Notes: generated by a model from the sequence alone, not told the origin. Shown: positions 1 to 10,728, counted from the stretch's first letter. The stretch is DNA of 64,000 bases from Flectonema sp. DT1601 (GCA_964019425.1 OZ025782.1:496001-560000); one strand, 5' to 3'. Translations and numbers: made by a program.

Positions 1-357
1 AGGAAGGAAGGGGAATCAAGTTGGAATTGGTATTGTGGCTTATTGTCAATGGTGGGTAATACGGGGAGGGTAACCTTGTCAAATTCGACAAGTCTTTTAA
101 GGGGTGTGTATCGACACACGGGGCCGGACGAAACATTCGACTTTCCACATGCGGGCTTTGAATATGCCCATGTGATAAGCAAGGATGTGTATTGGGATGA
201 GTGGTCCAAAAGGTTAGTTCTAGAAAATGAACAAAAGATGTTAGGCATGTGCCAAAAGGTAACTAATTTGGAATCGCAGGTGGCGTCATTGTTATCGCCA
301 CAGATGCATGGTGCGCAACCCCAGCCACAGATGCATGGTGTGCAACCCCAGCCACAG

Positions 358-597
358 AGTTGAATTTCCAGGTGAGATTTGGACTGTTAGCTTTTGGCTA
401 AGGCCCTCCCTGAAGAGCAAGAACAAAAAAACTACTCACACCTGAAGAAAACATACACAAAGAACACACTGTAAGCTGTGTGTGTATTTTGTGTTTGTCA
501 CAACAGGAGAGAAAAGAAAGAATGTCAAGGTTGGTCACCTTGCCTATCAACGCACAACATTGGTGGTCTCTACTAGACCCTGAGTGATCCCACTGGA
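358..597 (-). mobile_element. E retroposon, 5'-truncated copy (3' 240 bp)
   Basis: This is the 240-bp end of the E repeat family; it recurs at 18050, 19406, 24142, 52343 and, inverted, at 47651. All copies share the same sharp outer edge, which starts AGTTGAATTTCC on this strand, but differ in how far they extend inward. That is the pattern of 5' truncation, so the shared edge is taken as the 3' end and the element as minus-strand. Near that end lies the stem-loop TTAGC-TTTTG-GCTAA. It abuts the 5' end of a plus-strand LINE. No coding capacity is seen. Confidence 0.75.
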
Positions 598-664
598 CCA
601 ACGATTCTAAAGCTACAGTTTCTGTACTTTATTGGAGAGGTAAGACACCCTTTAAAAAAATAAA

Positions 665-2389
665 ATGGCTGGTAAGAAAGCAATGCGTCCGCAAGATAGA
701 AGGGCTGCGGAAAGGAGAGAAAGAGAAAGGAAAGAGGCGAAGAAAATGAGGGAACAAGCCAAGAATGAAATCCGGGAAGAAGAAGAGAGGACACAAAAAC
801 AGCAAGAAGGAGACGAAGACATGGTGATGGGAGGATCACCAGAAGTATCAGAGGGAGAAGCGATGGAAGTGGAAGCACCACAAACAAAAGAAGCAAGCCA
901 AACGGCTGGTCCGAAACCGGAAACAAATCCTCCAACTCTGAAGCCAGAGCATTTCGGATGTAAACCATCAAAAATTATAAAGATGGAAGACGGAATCAAC
1001 AGCTCAACAGACGGCTTATCATTAGTACTGTCCCAACAAGCCTCTAAACTTGGAGAGGAATTCTACAAGACAGCTACGAAAACGAAGAGACTAACCCTGG
1101 TCTTCACCAAACCGCCAACGGAGTTAGCATTAAAATACGCGACAGCATCCCAACAGATTCAAACACCTGTCCAGATGGCAGTGGGACTAAGAATAAGATC
1201 ATGGTGGTTTGTGACTTTTACCGGAGCAACCTACACCCCAACACTAATAGTGGCAACAAACATAAAGCCACCGATCACTCACGAACTCATCGCGTGGGCT
1301 ACAGCAAAGGAGTTAGGAGGAGATGCTATCAGAAACCCAGCATCGCTTACTGCAAAAATCAAGGCAGTGGTTGGTGATCAGGGACGGGTCGACACAAGGA
1401 CATTCCGGATAGTTGGAAAGGGGGATTTTAGTGAAGTCACAGTCCTACCAAATGATGAAAAGGCAGCAATCGCACTGATGCACAACTCAGGGAGTAACAA
1501 AGTTTACTTCAGGATAAAATCGATAGAGGGCCTGACCAAGCATGTCTATGAAACAGTATGGCTTGACAGGAAAACTTCGAATGAGGAAGCCATGGGAGTC
1601 CTGAAGGCACAACAAGACATGTGCATGGGGCTGACTACCAACTATGGGAAGATAGGGATAAGGGTGAGTGCCTCTGCAAACGTAGAGAAAGTACGGAAGG
1701 GTGCCGGGAAATTCGCTGCGCAAGTCTACGGTGCTGGACTGTACCGTATCAGTGGTGCACAGTACAGGTGGTCGAACCGGCTCCAGGGAATGCTCTTGGA
1801 AGCGGGATTAAATTCTAAATTTATTCGCATGGAGAAAGGCGACTTCTTGGTCGCCCTCGATAAAAGTCCGAAAAGCCAGTTCTTACAATGTGGTGAGACC
1901 CTGATGTCTATTGAGAAAATGGAGCTGCCAGAAGACCAAAAACAACCAAAACCAGCCGTACAAAAGTATCGAGATGCGAAAATATCTTATGCGGAAGCAA
2001 CTAAAAAGACACTGCAAGGAAACAAGCAGCCCCAACAACAAGAAAATAAACTGCCCCCATCGCAGGGAAAAACGCAAGAACTGAAGAAAGTAGAAGATGG
2101 TCTCAAGACTATGAAGGAAAGAACTGACGAGACGCTAGCAAAATTACAAACTGAGGTAGCTGACTTGCAAACTAGATTGGATGAAACGATGTCAAAAATG
2201 ACGCAGATAATTGAAGGACTGACCAATGCGACAAAGAAAAATGAAGAAATGATTGTTAAAAATTATCAACAAATGTTGAATGCAATATCTCAAATTGCAA
2301 CCGCCGTCAACAAGATAGAAGCCAAGGTAGGGCTAAGCGGAACTACCCACCAAGTAACAGCAAACCAAAACCACTGTCAAAATGATTGA
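665..2389 (+). CDS. LINE ORF1, gag-like coiled-coil RNA-binding protein
   Basis: 574 residues from an ATG right after an A-rich stretch. ORF1 proteins of I-type LINEs coat the element RNA and form cytoplasmic and nuclear particles. The first 50 residues are very rich in Arg, Lys and Glu, followed by an acidic segment. The centre (about residues 100-420) is a globular region I cannot assign. Residues about 470-560 form a heptad-like coiled coil (KTMKERTDETLAKLQTEVAD) that could drive multimerisation. No CCHC knuckle is visible, unlike many ORF1 proteins of the I clade. The stop overlaps the ORF2 start by 8 nt, suggesting coupled re-initiation. The frame is open throughout, so the copy looks recent. 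Confidence 0.85.
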   Translation: MAGKKAMRPQDRRAAERRERERKEAKKMREQAKNEIREEEERTQKQQEGDEDMVMGGSPEVSEGEAMEVEAPQTKEASQTAGPKPETNPPTLKPEHFGCKPSKIIKMEDGINSSTDGLSLVLSQQASKLGEEFYKTATKTKRLTLVFTKPPTELALKYATASQQIQTPVQMAVGLRIRSWWFVTFTGATYTPTLIVATNIKPPITHELIAWATAKELGGDAIRNPASLTAKIKAVVGDQGRVDTRTFRIVGKGDFSEVTVLPNDEKAAIALMHNSGSNKVYFRIKSIEGLTKHVYETVWLDRKTSNEEAMGVLKAQQDMCMGLTTNYGKIGIRVSASANVEKVRKGAGKFAAQVYGAGLYRISGAQYRWSNRLQGMLLEAGLNSKFIRMEKGDFLVALDKSPKSQFLQCGETLMSIEKMELPEDQKQPKPAVQKYRDAKISYAEATKKTLQGNKQPQQQENKLPPSQGKTQELKKVEDGLKTMKERTDETLAKLQTEVADLQTRLDETMSKMTQIIEGLTNATKKNEEMIVKNYQQMLNAISQIATAVNKIEAKVGLSGTTHQVTANQNHCQND

Positions 2390-5300
2390 GATTTGGTCCA
2401 ATAACATAAGATCGATACTACAAAATGAAAACTTCTTCCAATTAAATCGATCGTTAAGAGAGCACAAGCCAGAAATTGTTCTACTACAAGAAACATGGCT
2501 CAATTACGGAAAATTTCTGAATATAGATGGTTATATTATAATTCGAAGAGACAGCCTTCTGAAGGTAGGATACCGAGGTCTGGCCATACTTGTCAGAATG
2601 GATATTAAAAATTATGTGACTAAACTCCCCGACATCTCATACGACCAAACTGAGATACTAACTGTAGAATTGCGATCAACACCGCCATTAAAAATACACA
2701 ATGTATATCACCCGCCTAACGTAACGGCAACCACATGGAAGTTACCAACAGAGCCAGGAACACTGGTAGCAGGCGATATCAACGGACATCATGAGATCTG
2801 GTCAAAAGGAAAGACGAATTCAGCAGGAACAAGCTTCTATAATTGGTCATTAGAAGCTGCCATGGAAGTATTAAACGAGCCCCAGCAGATAACGAGACCA
2901 TTGAGCTCATCCTCCCCAGATATTATTGCTCTGGATAATTCAATGATGGCAAACATAGGACTGCCAAATGGATGGAGTAGCGACCATCTTCCAATAAGTG
3001 TAAAGATTGAAAACATACACTTGACGAAAACCAAACCACAATCGAACGAGATGTGGCAATGGAAATGGAAGTGTGCAAAGTGGCATGCATACTCGGAGGT
3101 TTTAACGACGGCGGCAACGAAGTTAAAGAATATTGAAACAGTGCAAAAACTTGCAACAAGGATCTCTGTAGAAATTCTGAAGGCTGCGAAACAAACCATA
3201 CCGGGCTATAAGAAAAGGACGCAAACCACCTTCTCAGTGAGGGATCCAGAAATAGAAAGACTGCTTGATGAACCCAACCAGGACAAAGTTGACAAGGATG
3301 CCATTGCGGAAGGCATCAGAAAAATTAAAAGAAACATCATCGAATGTGACATGACTGGGATGGACTACCAATGGGCTTTCAGAAAAGTAAAGCAACTTGA
3401 AGGGGGCATTGTTGATAATAACATTAGCGAATTAGAACATGAAGGCAGTACAACAACTGATCCAAAAGAAATGGCAGACATATTTACCACGGCATACGCG
3501 ACACAATTCAATCTGGTAGACGACGAAGTGCCCTCCTTGGTATTTGAGAACAAACCAGGGGACGAAGGCAATGAAGAATTCACAATGAGAGAACTAAAGC
3601 GACAGCTCAAGAAATTAAAAGACAAGAAAGCACCTGGACCGGATGGGGTGTGGAACACTATGTTAAAGAAACTCCCAGAAACATTTATGGTGCAACTCTT
3701 ACGGCTGTTCAACATGACTTGGGAAAAGTCGGCGGTTCCGAGATCTTGGAAGTATGGGATAGTAGTTCCAATCTTAAAATCGGGAAAAGACAAGAAACGT
3801 GTACTCTCTTACCGACCAATAACATTGACGTCAGCAATAAGCAAGTTGTTTGAGAAGATGATGGCAGAAAGGATGCATCATTTACTTGGGGACAGAATGA
3901 GTGCGCGGCAAGCCGCATATAAAAGAGGGCGCAGTGCCGTAGAAAATCTCTGCATGATAACAGAGAGACTACTAGATGGAAGGTACCGAGGTAGGGAATC
4001 GATGTTAATGACGTTTGACCTGCAGAAGGCATTCGATGCCGTCCAACCGAAAATTCTACTGAAGAGGATGTCTGAAGTTGGGATACCGGCGAAATACACA
4101 AGATGGGTCCAGAGCTATTTGACTGGGAGAAAGATCACAACCAGAGTAAACGGCGAAAAGGGAACATTCAAACACATACAAGTTGGAGTACCCCAAGGAA
4201 GTGTCCTAGGACCACAGCTATTCTCGATATACATCGAAAGCCTTATACGAGAATTGAATAGGTATAAACCAGCAGTCTTTGCAGATGATGTTGGGCTCGT
4301 GATGACATCTCCAGATGTTAAAGGACTGGAGGACAAAGCTAACACAGCAGTACGCATCTTCTCAAATTGGGCCGCAGCATCCCACATTTGTATAAACAAG
4401 AGCCCGGGTAAAACAGAGTTCATACATGTGAGGCCGGATACCGATAGCCAAGAAAATAAGTCTCCACAAGTGCTATACCCGGAGGGGCACACCTTCAAAT
4501 ATGTCGTCACAACAGCAGAGGCCATCCGAAAAATGCTAAATAATCAGGACTCAACTACTATAGGCAATTCTAAAAAGGCGATAACACATTTCTATGTGGT
4601 TCCGCAGCATAAAATAAAACGAAAATTACCGACGACAGAAACTGTATTGGTAGACATGCAGATGGAACCTAGTAAATGCTCACAACTGCAAAAGGTTCGC
4701 ACCAGAGGAGACATCCTGAGGATGCTACAAGGAACTGGATCTGGTCTCAAGGCTTTTGCATTTTCGGTGGTGGACAAACTACATGAAACGGATGTAGTTA
4801 GATACTTGGGAGTTCTGTACGACAAAAACCTCGACTTCAAAACTCACATGCGAAAGATGATGACGGCAGCCTCCAGAGGACTGGGGCTCCTGCTAAGACT
4901 CTCCAGGATGGGATGCAGGAAGAGAACCCTCATCTGTGTTCTGGTGACCGTTGTAATGGCGAGAGTGCTCTATGGGGTTGAAAGTTTTGCCTGGCTGCTG
5001 CCAAAGAGAGGTGACGTCAGTCTTGAGAGGCTAAACATCTTAATAAACAGAGCCGCTAGACAGGTAACGGGATGTCTGCCAAGCACCAGACTGAGGAACT
5101 TGTACCATGAAGCAGATATGCCGAAATTACAAGAACACATACGCTACAAGATGTGTAGGGCCTATGAAGAATTCAAATTAAGTCCCCACCTACCAGCTTG
5201 TAGCCTCACAATGACGGAGGGAGGCCTAAACTACCCACCAAAAACAGCTTGGGGTCGCATAGTTTGGGATGAATATGTGTCGGGGATCCCGGGACTCGAC

Positions 5301-6347
5301 AAACACAGAAGCTCGTATCACTCGGAAATCAATCCAAAGCACTATAAGATGCGATCATGGAAGGTAACTAATGCAATGGAATTCAACTACTGTTTTGGAA
5401 AAGAAGAGGCAAAAGACAAAGAAGCCGGTCTACCAATTGAAGACGTGAAGGTGTACACAGATGGGTCTATTAGACATAGGACGAAGACGTACATGACTAA
5501 GTCAGGAGCATCTGTGATAATAGTGAAGGGTAAGGAAGTTAGCATGACCGGATTCAGAATACCTGTAGCAGGAAGCTCCTACAGAACTGAACAGATAGCC
5601 GTGGAACAAGCGATGAGGATACTCCTGGAAAACAAAAAGGCATCCGAAGGAATACTTCCCACAACAAAGACGCATATTCTAACTGACTCAATGTCGCTAA
5701 TACAGGCACTTGAGCGAGGACCTGAAGAACAGAAATCTGCTACAAACGCATCAATCTGGAAGTTAGCACTGAAACTGGAACACAGAGGTGTTAATATTAA
5801 CATGCAGTATGTCCCAGCACATATGGATGTGCTGTATAATGAAATAGCAGACAAGGTGGCAAAACACGCTGCAGGTACGATAAAGAAACCTCCAGATGAC
5901 AGTGTGGTACTCGAGAGTTTAGTTACTAGACTGGATATGGGAACCCTTATGACTTTTCACAAGAGAAGAAAACGAGAGGAGTGGATTGGAGCCGGCGAAC
6001 AGAGGCATCCACCTTTTGTAGAAGAACTGACGAGACCACAAGAAGTCCTAATGTCCCGCTTCAGAGTTGGACACTGTAGATCTCTTAAACTAAAAGGAAT
6101 AAACGAACAGTGCATCTTCTGTCATGGAGATACTGCAACACCGCATCATGTGCTTTTCAAGTGCAACCACTGGTGTATCCAAAAGATGAGATCATTGTAC
6201 ATACACAGCATGATTAATACCGAAACTGGTGAAGTAGTGAGTAAAGTAGAGGACTGCTTCTTAAAGGAGAATCAACGCAGCATGTCCAACTTTGTAGTGG
6301 TACTGGACCAAATAGCTGAAATACTCGGAAGACCTGGAAATCCATAA
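2382..6347 (+). CDS. LINE ORF2: AP endonuclease, reverse transcriptase, RNase H
   Basis: 1,321 residues, starting at the ATG that overlaps the end of ORF1. Residues 1-215 are an exonuclease-endonuclease-phosphatase fold (LLQETW, GDINGHH, SSDHLP) that nicks the target. The RT follows: APGPDG, SYRPITL, the MTFDLQKAFDAV box, GVPQGSVLGP and FADD near residue 633. About 130 residues separate FADD-proximal KTEFIH (about 677) from RYLGVLYD (about 807), far more than the 30-50 usual between these boxes. RNase H begins near residue 1025 (VYTDGS, later HILTDS and YVPAH). A terminal knuckle starts near residue 1244 (CIFCHGD..HH..C). Family knowledge: RT plus RNase H plus a terminal knuckle points to the I/ingi group. 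The frame is fully open, so the element may be competent; activity is not shown. Confidence 0.92.
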   Translation: MIEIWSNNIRSILQNENFFQLNRSLREHKPEIVLLQETWLNYGKFLNIDGYIIIRRDSLLKVGYRGLAILVRMDIKNYVTKLPDISYDQTEILTVELRSTPPLKIHNVYHPPNVTATTWKLPTEPGTLVAGDINGHHEIWSKGKTNSAGTSFYNWSLEAAMEVLNEPQQITRPLSSSSPDIIALDNSMMANIGLPNGWSSDHLPISVKIENIHLTKTKPQSNEMWQWKWKCAKWHAYSEVLTTAATKLKNIETVQKLATRISVEILKAAKQTIPGYKKRTQTTFSVRDPEIERLLDEPNQDKVDKDAIAEGIRKIKRNIIECDMTGMDYQWAFRKVKQLEGGIVDNNISELEHEGSTTTDPKEMADIFTTAYATQFNLVDDEVPSLVFENKPGDEGNEEFTMRELKRQLKKLKDKKAPGPDGVWNTMLKKLPETFMVQLLRLFNMTWEKSAVPRSWKYGIVVPILKSGKDKKRVLSYRPITLTSAISKLFEKMMAERMHHLLGDRMSARQAAYKRGRSAVENLCMITERLLDGRYRGRESMLMTFDLQKAFDAVQPKILLKRMSEVGIPAKYTRWVQSYLTGRKITTRVNGEKGTFKHIQVGVPQGSVLGPQLFSIYIESLIRELNRYKPAVFADDVGLVMTSPDVKGLEDKANTAVRIFSNWAAASHICINKSPGKTEFIHVRPDTDSQENKSPQVLYPEGHTFKYVVTTAEAIRKMLNNQDSTTIGNSKKAITHFYVVPQHKIKRKLPTTETVLVDMQMEPSKCSQLQKVRTRGDILRMLQGTGSGLKAFAFSVVDKLHETDVVRYLGVLYDKNLDFKTHMRKMMTAASRGLGLLLRLSRMGCRKRTLICVLVTVVMARVLYGVESFAWLLPKRGDVSLERLNILINRAARQVTGCLPSTRLRNLYHEADMPKLQEHIRYKMCRAYEEFKLSPHLPACSLTMTEGGLNYPPKTAWGRIVWDEYVSGIPGLDKHRSSYHSEINPKHYKMRSWKVTNAMEFNYCFGKEEAKDKEAGLPIEDVKVYTDGSIRHRTKTYMTKSGASVIIVKGKEVSMTGFRIPVAGSSYRTEQIAVEQAMRILLENKKASEGILPTTKTHILTDSMSLIQALERGPEEQKSATNASIWKLALKLEHRGVNINMQYVPAHMDVLYNEIADKVAKHAAGTIKKPPDDSVVLESLVTRLDMGTLMTFHKRRKREEWIGAGEQRHPPFVEELTRPQEVLMSRFRVGHCRSLKLKGINEQCIFCHGDTATPHHVLFKCNHWCIQKMRSLYIHSMINTETGEVVSKVEDCFLKENQRSMSNFVVVLDQIAEILGRPGNP

Positions 6348-6556
6348 TTTAAAGATGCGGTTCTTAGACCAAATGAGGAAGTAAACTGAACTCTTTAGTA
6401 ATTGATAAACAAAGAAAACAAAGAAGATACGAAGCCTACGGGAACCCCCCATCCCATCCCCAATCCCCACAAAAAGAAAGTTTACAGAAGAAAGAAAGAA
6501 CAACCGCGCCTAACAGCGCAAACAGCAAAGCAGGTCGAAGGAACCTGCAGTGCACA

Positions 6557-6592
<36 letters not shown>

Positions 6593-8051
6593 CCAGCCAC
6601 AGATGCATGGTGTGCAACCCCAGCCACAGATGCATGGTGCGCAACCCCAGCCACAGATGCATGGTGCGCAACCCCAGCCACAAATTCAACAAGAGAGTGG
6701 TATGATGCAACAAATGATGGCACTATTATCGCAAAATCAACAATTATGTCAGATGCAGTTGCAGCATTCATCGGGATTATTAAAAAAGAAGTCAGCAGAT
6801 GTGTGTCAATTGTCACCAGAGAACATCGAATGTCTGGATTTTGATCTAGCGACGGATGCGACTAACGTGTTACAATGGCGCGATATTTTGGCGCAGGGTG
6901 GATCAGAAAGGTTGCTGGATAAACTAGAAAACAAATACTGGTCAGTGCACAGGGGTAAATTGGCCACGAGGGAGTTAAGGGAGTTGAAGGCAGCCTTTGA
7001 AATTGTAAGAGATAATGTGAGGGTGGCAAGTACTAGATCAGCGGACTGGATTACTTCCAAACCATTGGTTCGGAGTATGAATAAATCATTGGAGTCGTTG
7101 ATTATGAAATGGGAGTACACGACGAAAAGGATTAGCTCTGACGATATTGAACGAAGGGTCAAATCAGGGATGTTGTTTGAGAAGGCAGTGAGGATGGCAG
7201 AGGTTGATGCAGAGAAAAAGCACAAGATAGAAATGAGCGGGAAAGGGTATAAGGGGAGTTGGAATCCACGGAATTTCGAGTACAGGGGAAAAGGGTTCTC
7301 GGGAAACGTTGGGGGGGCTGGCAAAGGTCACAAATGAACCGAGGTCAGCCCCGAGTTAGTAAAGCGGTTTTTAAGCCGCGATCAGGGAGGCACTTGCCAA
7401 AGAAGGTCAGTGTCAGAAGAGTTAGCTCAAGTTCCAGATCGTATTTTGGAAATAAGGGAGAAGATTCTGCGATCAGAAGGGGCCGAGGTGTCGACGTTGA
7501 TCGGCAGTCTTATGAAGAACCGAATCGAGGATCAGGTGAGGAGGGTCCAAAGAGGTCGGAACAAAGAGTTTTCAATGGACCTGAACGAGTCGCTGTTAGT
7601 TATGGAAGAGATCGCAGGAAAGATGTGGGCCCAAAGTACGATGCGAAACCGCCAGTGCTTGTGGGATCGTTTATTGATTTGGGTGGAGCGGAACGATGTT
7701 CCGGTAAACCAGGACACAGTGGCGCTGTTTGTGACAGCAACGAAAGTTTCAAAGCAGGGAATGCTGGCTTATTCAAAGGCATTCTCAGGCATGCTGAAGA
7801 GGATGGGATTGGAGAACGAAACGTTGAAGCAGTTGGCAGCGGCGTTGAGAGCGGACGGGGCTGCAGTCCCATTAGATCAAGCGGAGCCAATAGATCGGTT
7901 TACTTTAATCGCATGGGCGATGAGACAAGATGTCCAGTTGAGAGTGGGCTTGTTGATCGCTTGGAAGTCGGTAGCGAGATGGGGAGAAGTTTGGAAGTTG
8001 GGAAGGAGAAATTTCATTTTCGTTTCTGTGGAAGAGATCATTGTGGACTGG

Positions 8052-9079
8052 TGGTTTGTATCCCCTGGGTGTTTAGCGTCACCTGTTGAGGTGTAATGTA
8101 TTCTGTTTACTTCTATCCCTTTGTTTTTTTTTTTTTTTTTTTTTATTTCAAACAGGACAGCAGGGGGAAAGTTTGTTTCGTACCCCCCGGGTGCTTAGCG
8201 TCACCCTCCATGCGATGCTTGCGCAGGGAGAGCCAAGGGTCGAGAACCCTGGAGATTACCTTTGTTTCTTTTTGTGACTGGATTGCAGTGGCGCAACCCA
8301 TCACCCCACCTGTTGGTATCTTTTTATTTTTTTTATTTAAAGAAAAAAGCAGGCTAAGTCGCCTGAGCTGGCATCGCCAGAATATTCAACTTCACATGGC
8401 AATGTCAGCTCGTGAAGGGATCCAGTTGGATCAAAGGTTTTCTCCCCCCCCACTCTATTTATCGTCATTGGTGCGCACCTTCGAACAGGAAGGCCAACAC
8501 TGACGGAATTTTTTACTTCTCTTTCATAGTTTACTCAGGGAATGATCACCAAGTCCACTTTTGTGCCTTTTTCTTACTGTTTTTTACTTTAAATTTTTCT
8601 GGTTAAAAATACCAAAAATTGTGCCGTGATCGGGAATTGAACCCCCGACCACGGTTACGTAAGCGATTTAAGGTCGACGACCATAACAACTCGGCTATGC
8701 AGGCTCTGGTACGTCGAAAATTATTTTATACTTATTACTTTTCTGTCCTAACGGAACGGAAAATGAAAAATGTCCTTCCTTATCTAAAATGCACTCTGCA
8801 CCTATTATGTTGGTTCAGCAGTGGCTTATCGAACTTATTAGCTCTCGTTGCACTGGTTAGCGCTGTGTTTGAGACGTTATATTATATCGGTACACTTTTA
8901 ACTAATATGTTACTTCCTTTCCTTAGCAAATTTTGCTCTTTTTGTTATTTCTCTAAAACAAAAGAATGTCTACACCACCAATTGTGGAAATTCCGCATGT
9001 AGAATCTGAGATGGATTTCGTCATTGGTGCGCACCTTCGAACAGGAAGGCCAACACTGACGGAATTTTTTACTTCTCTT
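8052..9079 (+). repeat. Spacer and leader repeat with a ~550-bp local duplication
   Basis: 8052-8470 matches the inter-element spacer (16570 onward), reached by a break in the copy 1 recombinase region. 8471-9018 then carries the spacer end, repeat A1 and the first codons of a gag region. At 9019 the sequence jumps back to the spacer motif GTCATTGGTGCGCACC seen at 8472, giving a tandem duplication of about 550 bp. No independent gene is seen. Short T runs and imperfect internal repeats of the motif TTTAGCGTCACC occur at 8080 and 8190. Confidence 0.75.
8622..8704 (-). other. tRNA-like sequence in repeat A
   Basis: Read on the minus strand, this 83-nt stretch has a D-arm-like A box (TAGCCGAGTTGTTATGG), a T-loop/B-box block (GGGGGTTCAATTCCC) and a long variable region as in class II (Leu/Ser) tRNAs. 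The terminal A follows CACGGC. The acceptor and anticodon stems pair poorly, so it is a degenerate tRNA-like sequence rather than a working tRNA gene. Copies lie at 9178-9260, 15165-15247, 17133-17215, 23940-24022 and 26116-26198, always inside repeat A of the YR element and always antisense to it. Confidence 0.55.
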
Positions 9080-9177
9080 TCATAGTTTACTCAGGGAATG
9101 ATCACCAAGTCCACTTTTGTGCCTTTTTCTTACTGTTTTTTACTTTAAATTTTTCTGGTTAAAAATACCAAAAATTG

Positions 9178-9260
9178 TGCCGTGACCGGGAATTGAACCC
9201 CCGACCACGGTTACGTAAGCGATTTAAGGTCGACGACCATAACAACTCGGCTATGCAGGC
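9178..9260 (-). other. tRNA-like sequence in repeat A1, copy 2
   Basis: Same tRNA-like block as at 8622, with one visible base difference next to the T arm. It lies just before the LINE fragment inserted at 9267. Confidence 0.5.
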
Positions 9261-9266
9261 TCTGGT

Positions 9267-10467
9267 TTTTTTTTTTTTTTTTTTTGGTTACACTCGTCTG
9301 TGCTTCCAGACTCTTTGTTTTTGTTCTTTTCACTTCTTTGTTTTGTCTTTCTTTTATACTTTCTTTTGGTTTAAGTCTGACAAATTGGAAAACACGGGAA
9401 ACATAGGTAGGCTCCGCCTGAGGACGTAAGAAGAGCGGCAACGGAAAAATAAGTGGTCACGCGTCCTTGAAATTGGACACATGAAGCTAATTCGGTTACC
9501 ATTCCTACCATCGATAAGGAAAAACAAAGAATCGAGCATATAACTAGAGCGGTGGTCAAAGACCACTTGAACAGCCCGAAGGCCTGCCCTCAAGAGAAAT
9601 TTATAAGGAGAATAGGAGAAGAAGGAGAAAGGAGTATTGGAAGGGACACTGAGACAACACCGAAGGTGATGTGCAGTTACCCAACCAGGAGATGATTGAT
9701 AATGATGAAAATACTAAATATTGATAAAACACTTAAATGGCGACTACGTGTCACCTACACAATTCCAAAGTCTCAGGTTGGATGCTTGTTCCATCCACCT
9801 GATCAACATCGCTACTGAAGGAAGCCAGCTGGTGGCAAAGATTGAGCCAAGACTGGCAGGAATGCCGTTGATGAGGATTAGATCACTTGATCGGTCCCAT
9901 TTGCCTGTCAATGTAGAAAAGCCAAGGATTTCATATCTGGCTGCATCGAGTTTCTGTGATGGACAGCCTACGAGTAGGTGGAGTTGGTTGGATGGAGCGC
10001 TATGGCAGAATGGACATATGATGGCTTTCCGCCAGTTTTGCATCAGTGGATGACACCCCGTTCTAAAATTCGCAATTCTGATTTCATCGCTCCTTTTCAT
10101 GTCGGGAGGATATTTTATCGCGGCACCTTTGACGGTGTTTTTATAGCAAGTGTAACCAATTCTGTTCCAAATGTCCTTCGTGATCCCCCTCCTCACTCGG
10201 GATTTGTGATAGAAGAAGGATCCTCGGATTGGGATTTGAGGGAGGTATCTGTTGTGAGCCGATTTCTTAGCAAGTTCATCAACTTCGTCGTGTGCTTCTA
10301 TCCCCATGTGAGAAGGGATGAATTGAAGATGTACTTTCATACCGCAGTTCCGTAGGTTCTCGAGGATGCCGAGGGATCTGGTGTTTCTCTGTTTACACCT
10401 GCCACCCTTCAACTCGTCCAACAATGATTTTGAGTCGGTATAGATTCTGACTGACTTAGTTAGCCCG
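9267..10467 (-). mobile_element. LINE fragment, 5'-truncated, with poly(A) tail
   Basis: About 1.2 kb inserted into repeat A1 of YR copy 2. On the minus strand it runs from a coding segment (10466-9744) through a roughly 470-bp 3' UTR to a poly(A) tail, read as T at about 9267-9286. The six bases TCTGGT flank both sides (9261-9266 and 10468-10473) and occur once in the uninterrupted repeat, so they are the target-site duplication. Its protein differs from the LINE at 598-6590, so this is a second ingi/I-like family. Confidence 0.85.
9744..10466 (-). pseudogene. C-terminal fragment of a LINE ORF2 (RNase H and Cys/His knuckle)
   Basis: The frame is open from the truncation point at about 10466 to the stop at 9744 (about 240 residues) and has no start of its own. 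It opens inside an RNase H domain (IYTDSKSLLDEL, then FIPSHMG and DELAKKSA). A basic linker follows, then a knuckle of the form CPFCHSA..HLLVGC that matches the terminal knuckle of I/ingi-type ORF2 proteins. The endonuclease and RT are missing because of 5' truncation during insertion. It is not expected to be functional. The layout matches the end of the ORF2 at 2382-6347, but sequence similarity is low by eye. Confidence 0.85.
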
Positions 10468-10728
10468 TCTGGTACGTCGAAAATTATTTTATACTTATTA
10501 CTTTTCTGTCCTAACGGAACGGAAAATGAAAAATGTCCTTCCTTATCTAAAATGCACTCTGCACCTATTATGTTGGTTCAGCAGTGGCTTATCGAACTTA
10601 TTAGCTCTCGTTGCACTGGTTAGCGCTGTGTTTGAGACGTTATATTATATCGGTACACTTTTAACTAATATGTTACTTCCTTTCCTTAGCAAATTTTGCT
10701 CTTTTTGTTATTTCTCTAAAACAAAAGA

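Larger units (their letters stand above)
598..6590 (+). mobile_element. LINE, I/ingi-like, two ORFs and poly(A) tail
   Basis: A complete-looking non-LTR retrotransposon. It has a short 5' leader, ORF1 (665-2389), ORF2 (2382-6347), a roughly 200-bp 3' UTR and a terminal A run at about 6558-6590. ORF2 has an AP-type endonuclease, reverse transcriptase, RNase H and a terminal Cys/His knuckle, the set found in the I and ingi clades. It sits inside the gag tandem repeats of YR element copy 1. The flanks of the combined E fragment plus LINE share 39 bp (319-357 and 6591-6629), consistent with a target-site duplication. Because the target is itself a 27-bp tandem repeat, part of that match could be pre-existing. 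Confidence 0.9.
1..8051 (+). mobile_element. YR retroelement copy 1 (VIPER/TATE-like), broken
   Basis: Fossil copy of the tyrosine-recombinase retroelement seen in fuller form at 9080-15752. The window opens inside its gag region (to about 357). The gag 3' part resumes at about 6591 and runs to 7337, and the recombinase region runs from 7410 to about 8051, where it joins spacer-type sequence. Two other elements lie inside it: an E retroposon fragment (358-597) and a complete-looking LINE (598-6590). Identity to copies 2 and 3 is near complete by eye, so the copy is young, but it is broken and lacks its RT-RNase H part. Confidence 0.8.

Noticed and set aside
8622-8704. Functional tRNA-Leu or tRNA-Ser gene
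   Set aside because: Acceptor arm pairs in only about four of seven positions and the anticodon stem is not closed; retained only as tRNA-like.
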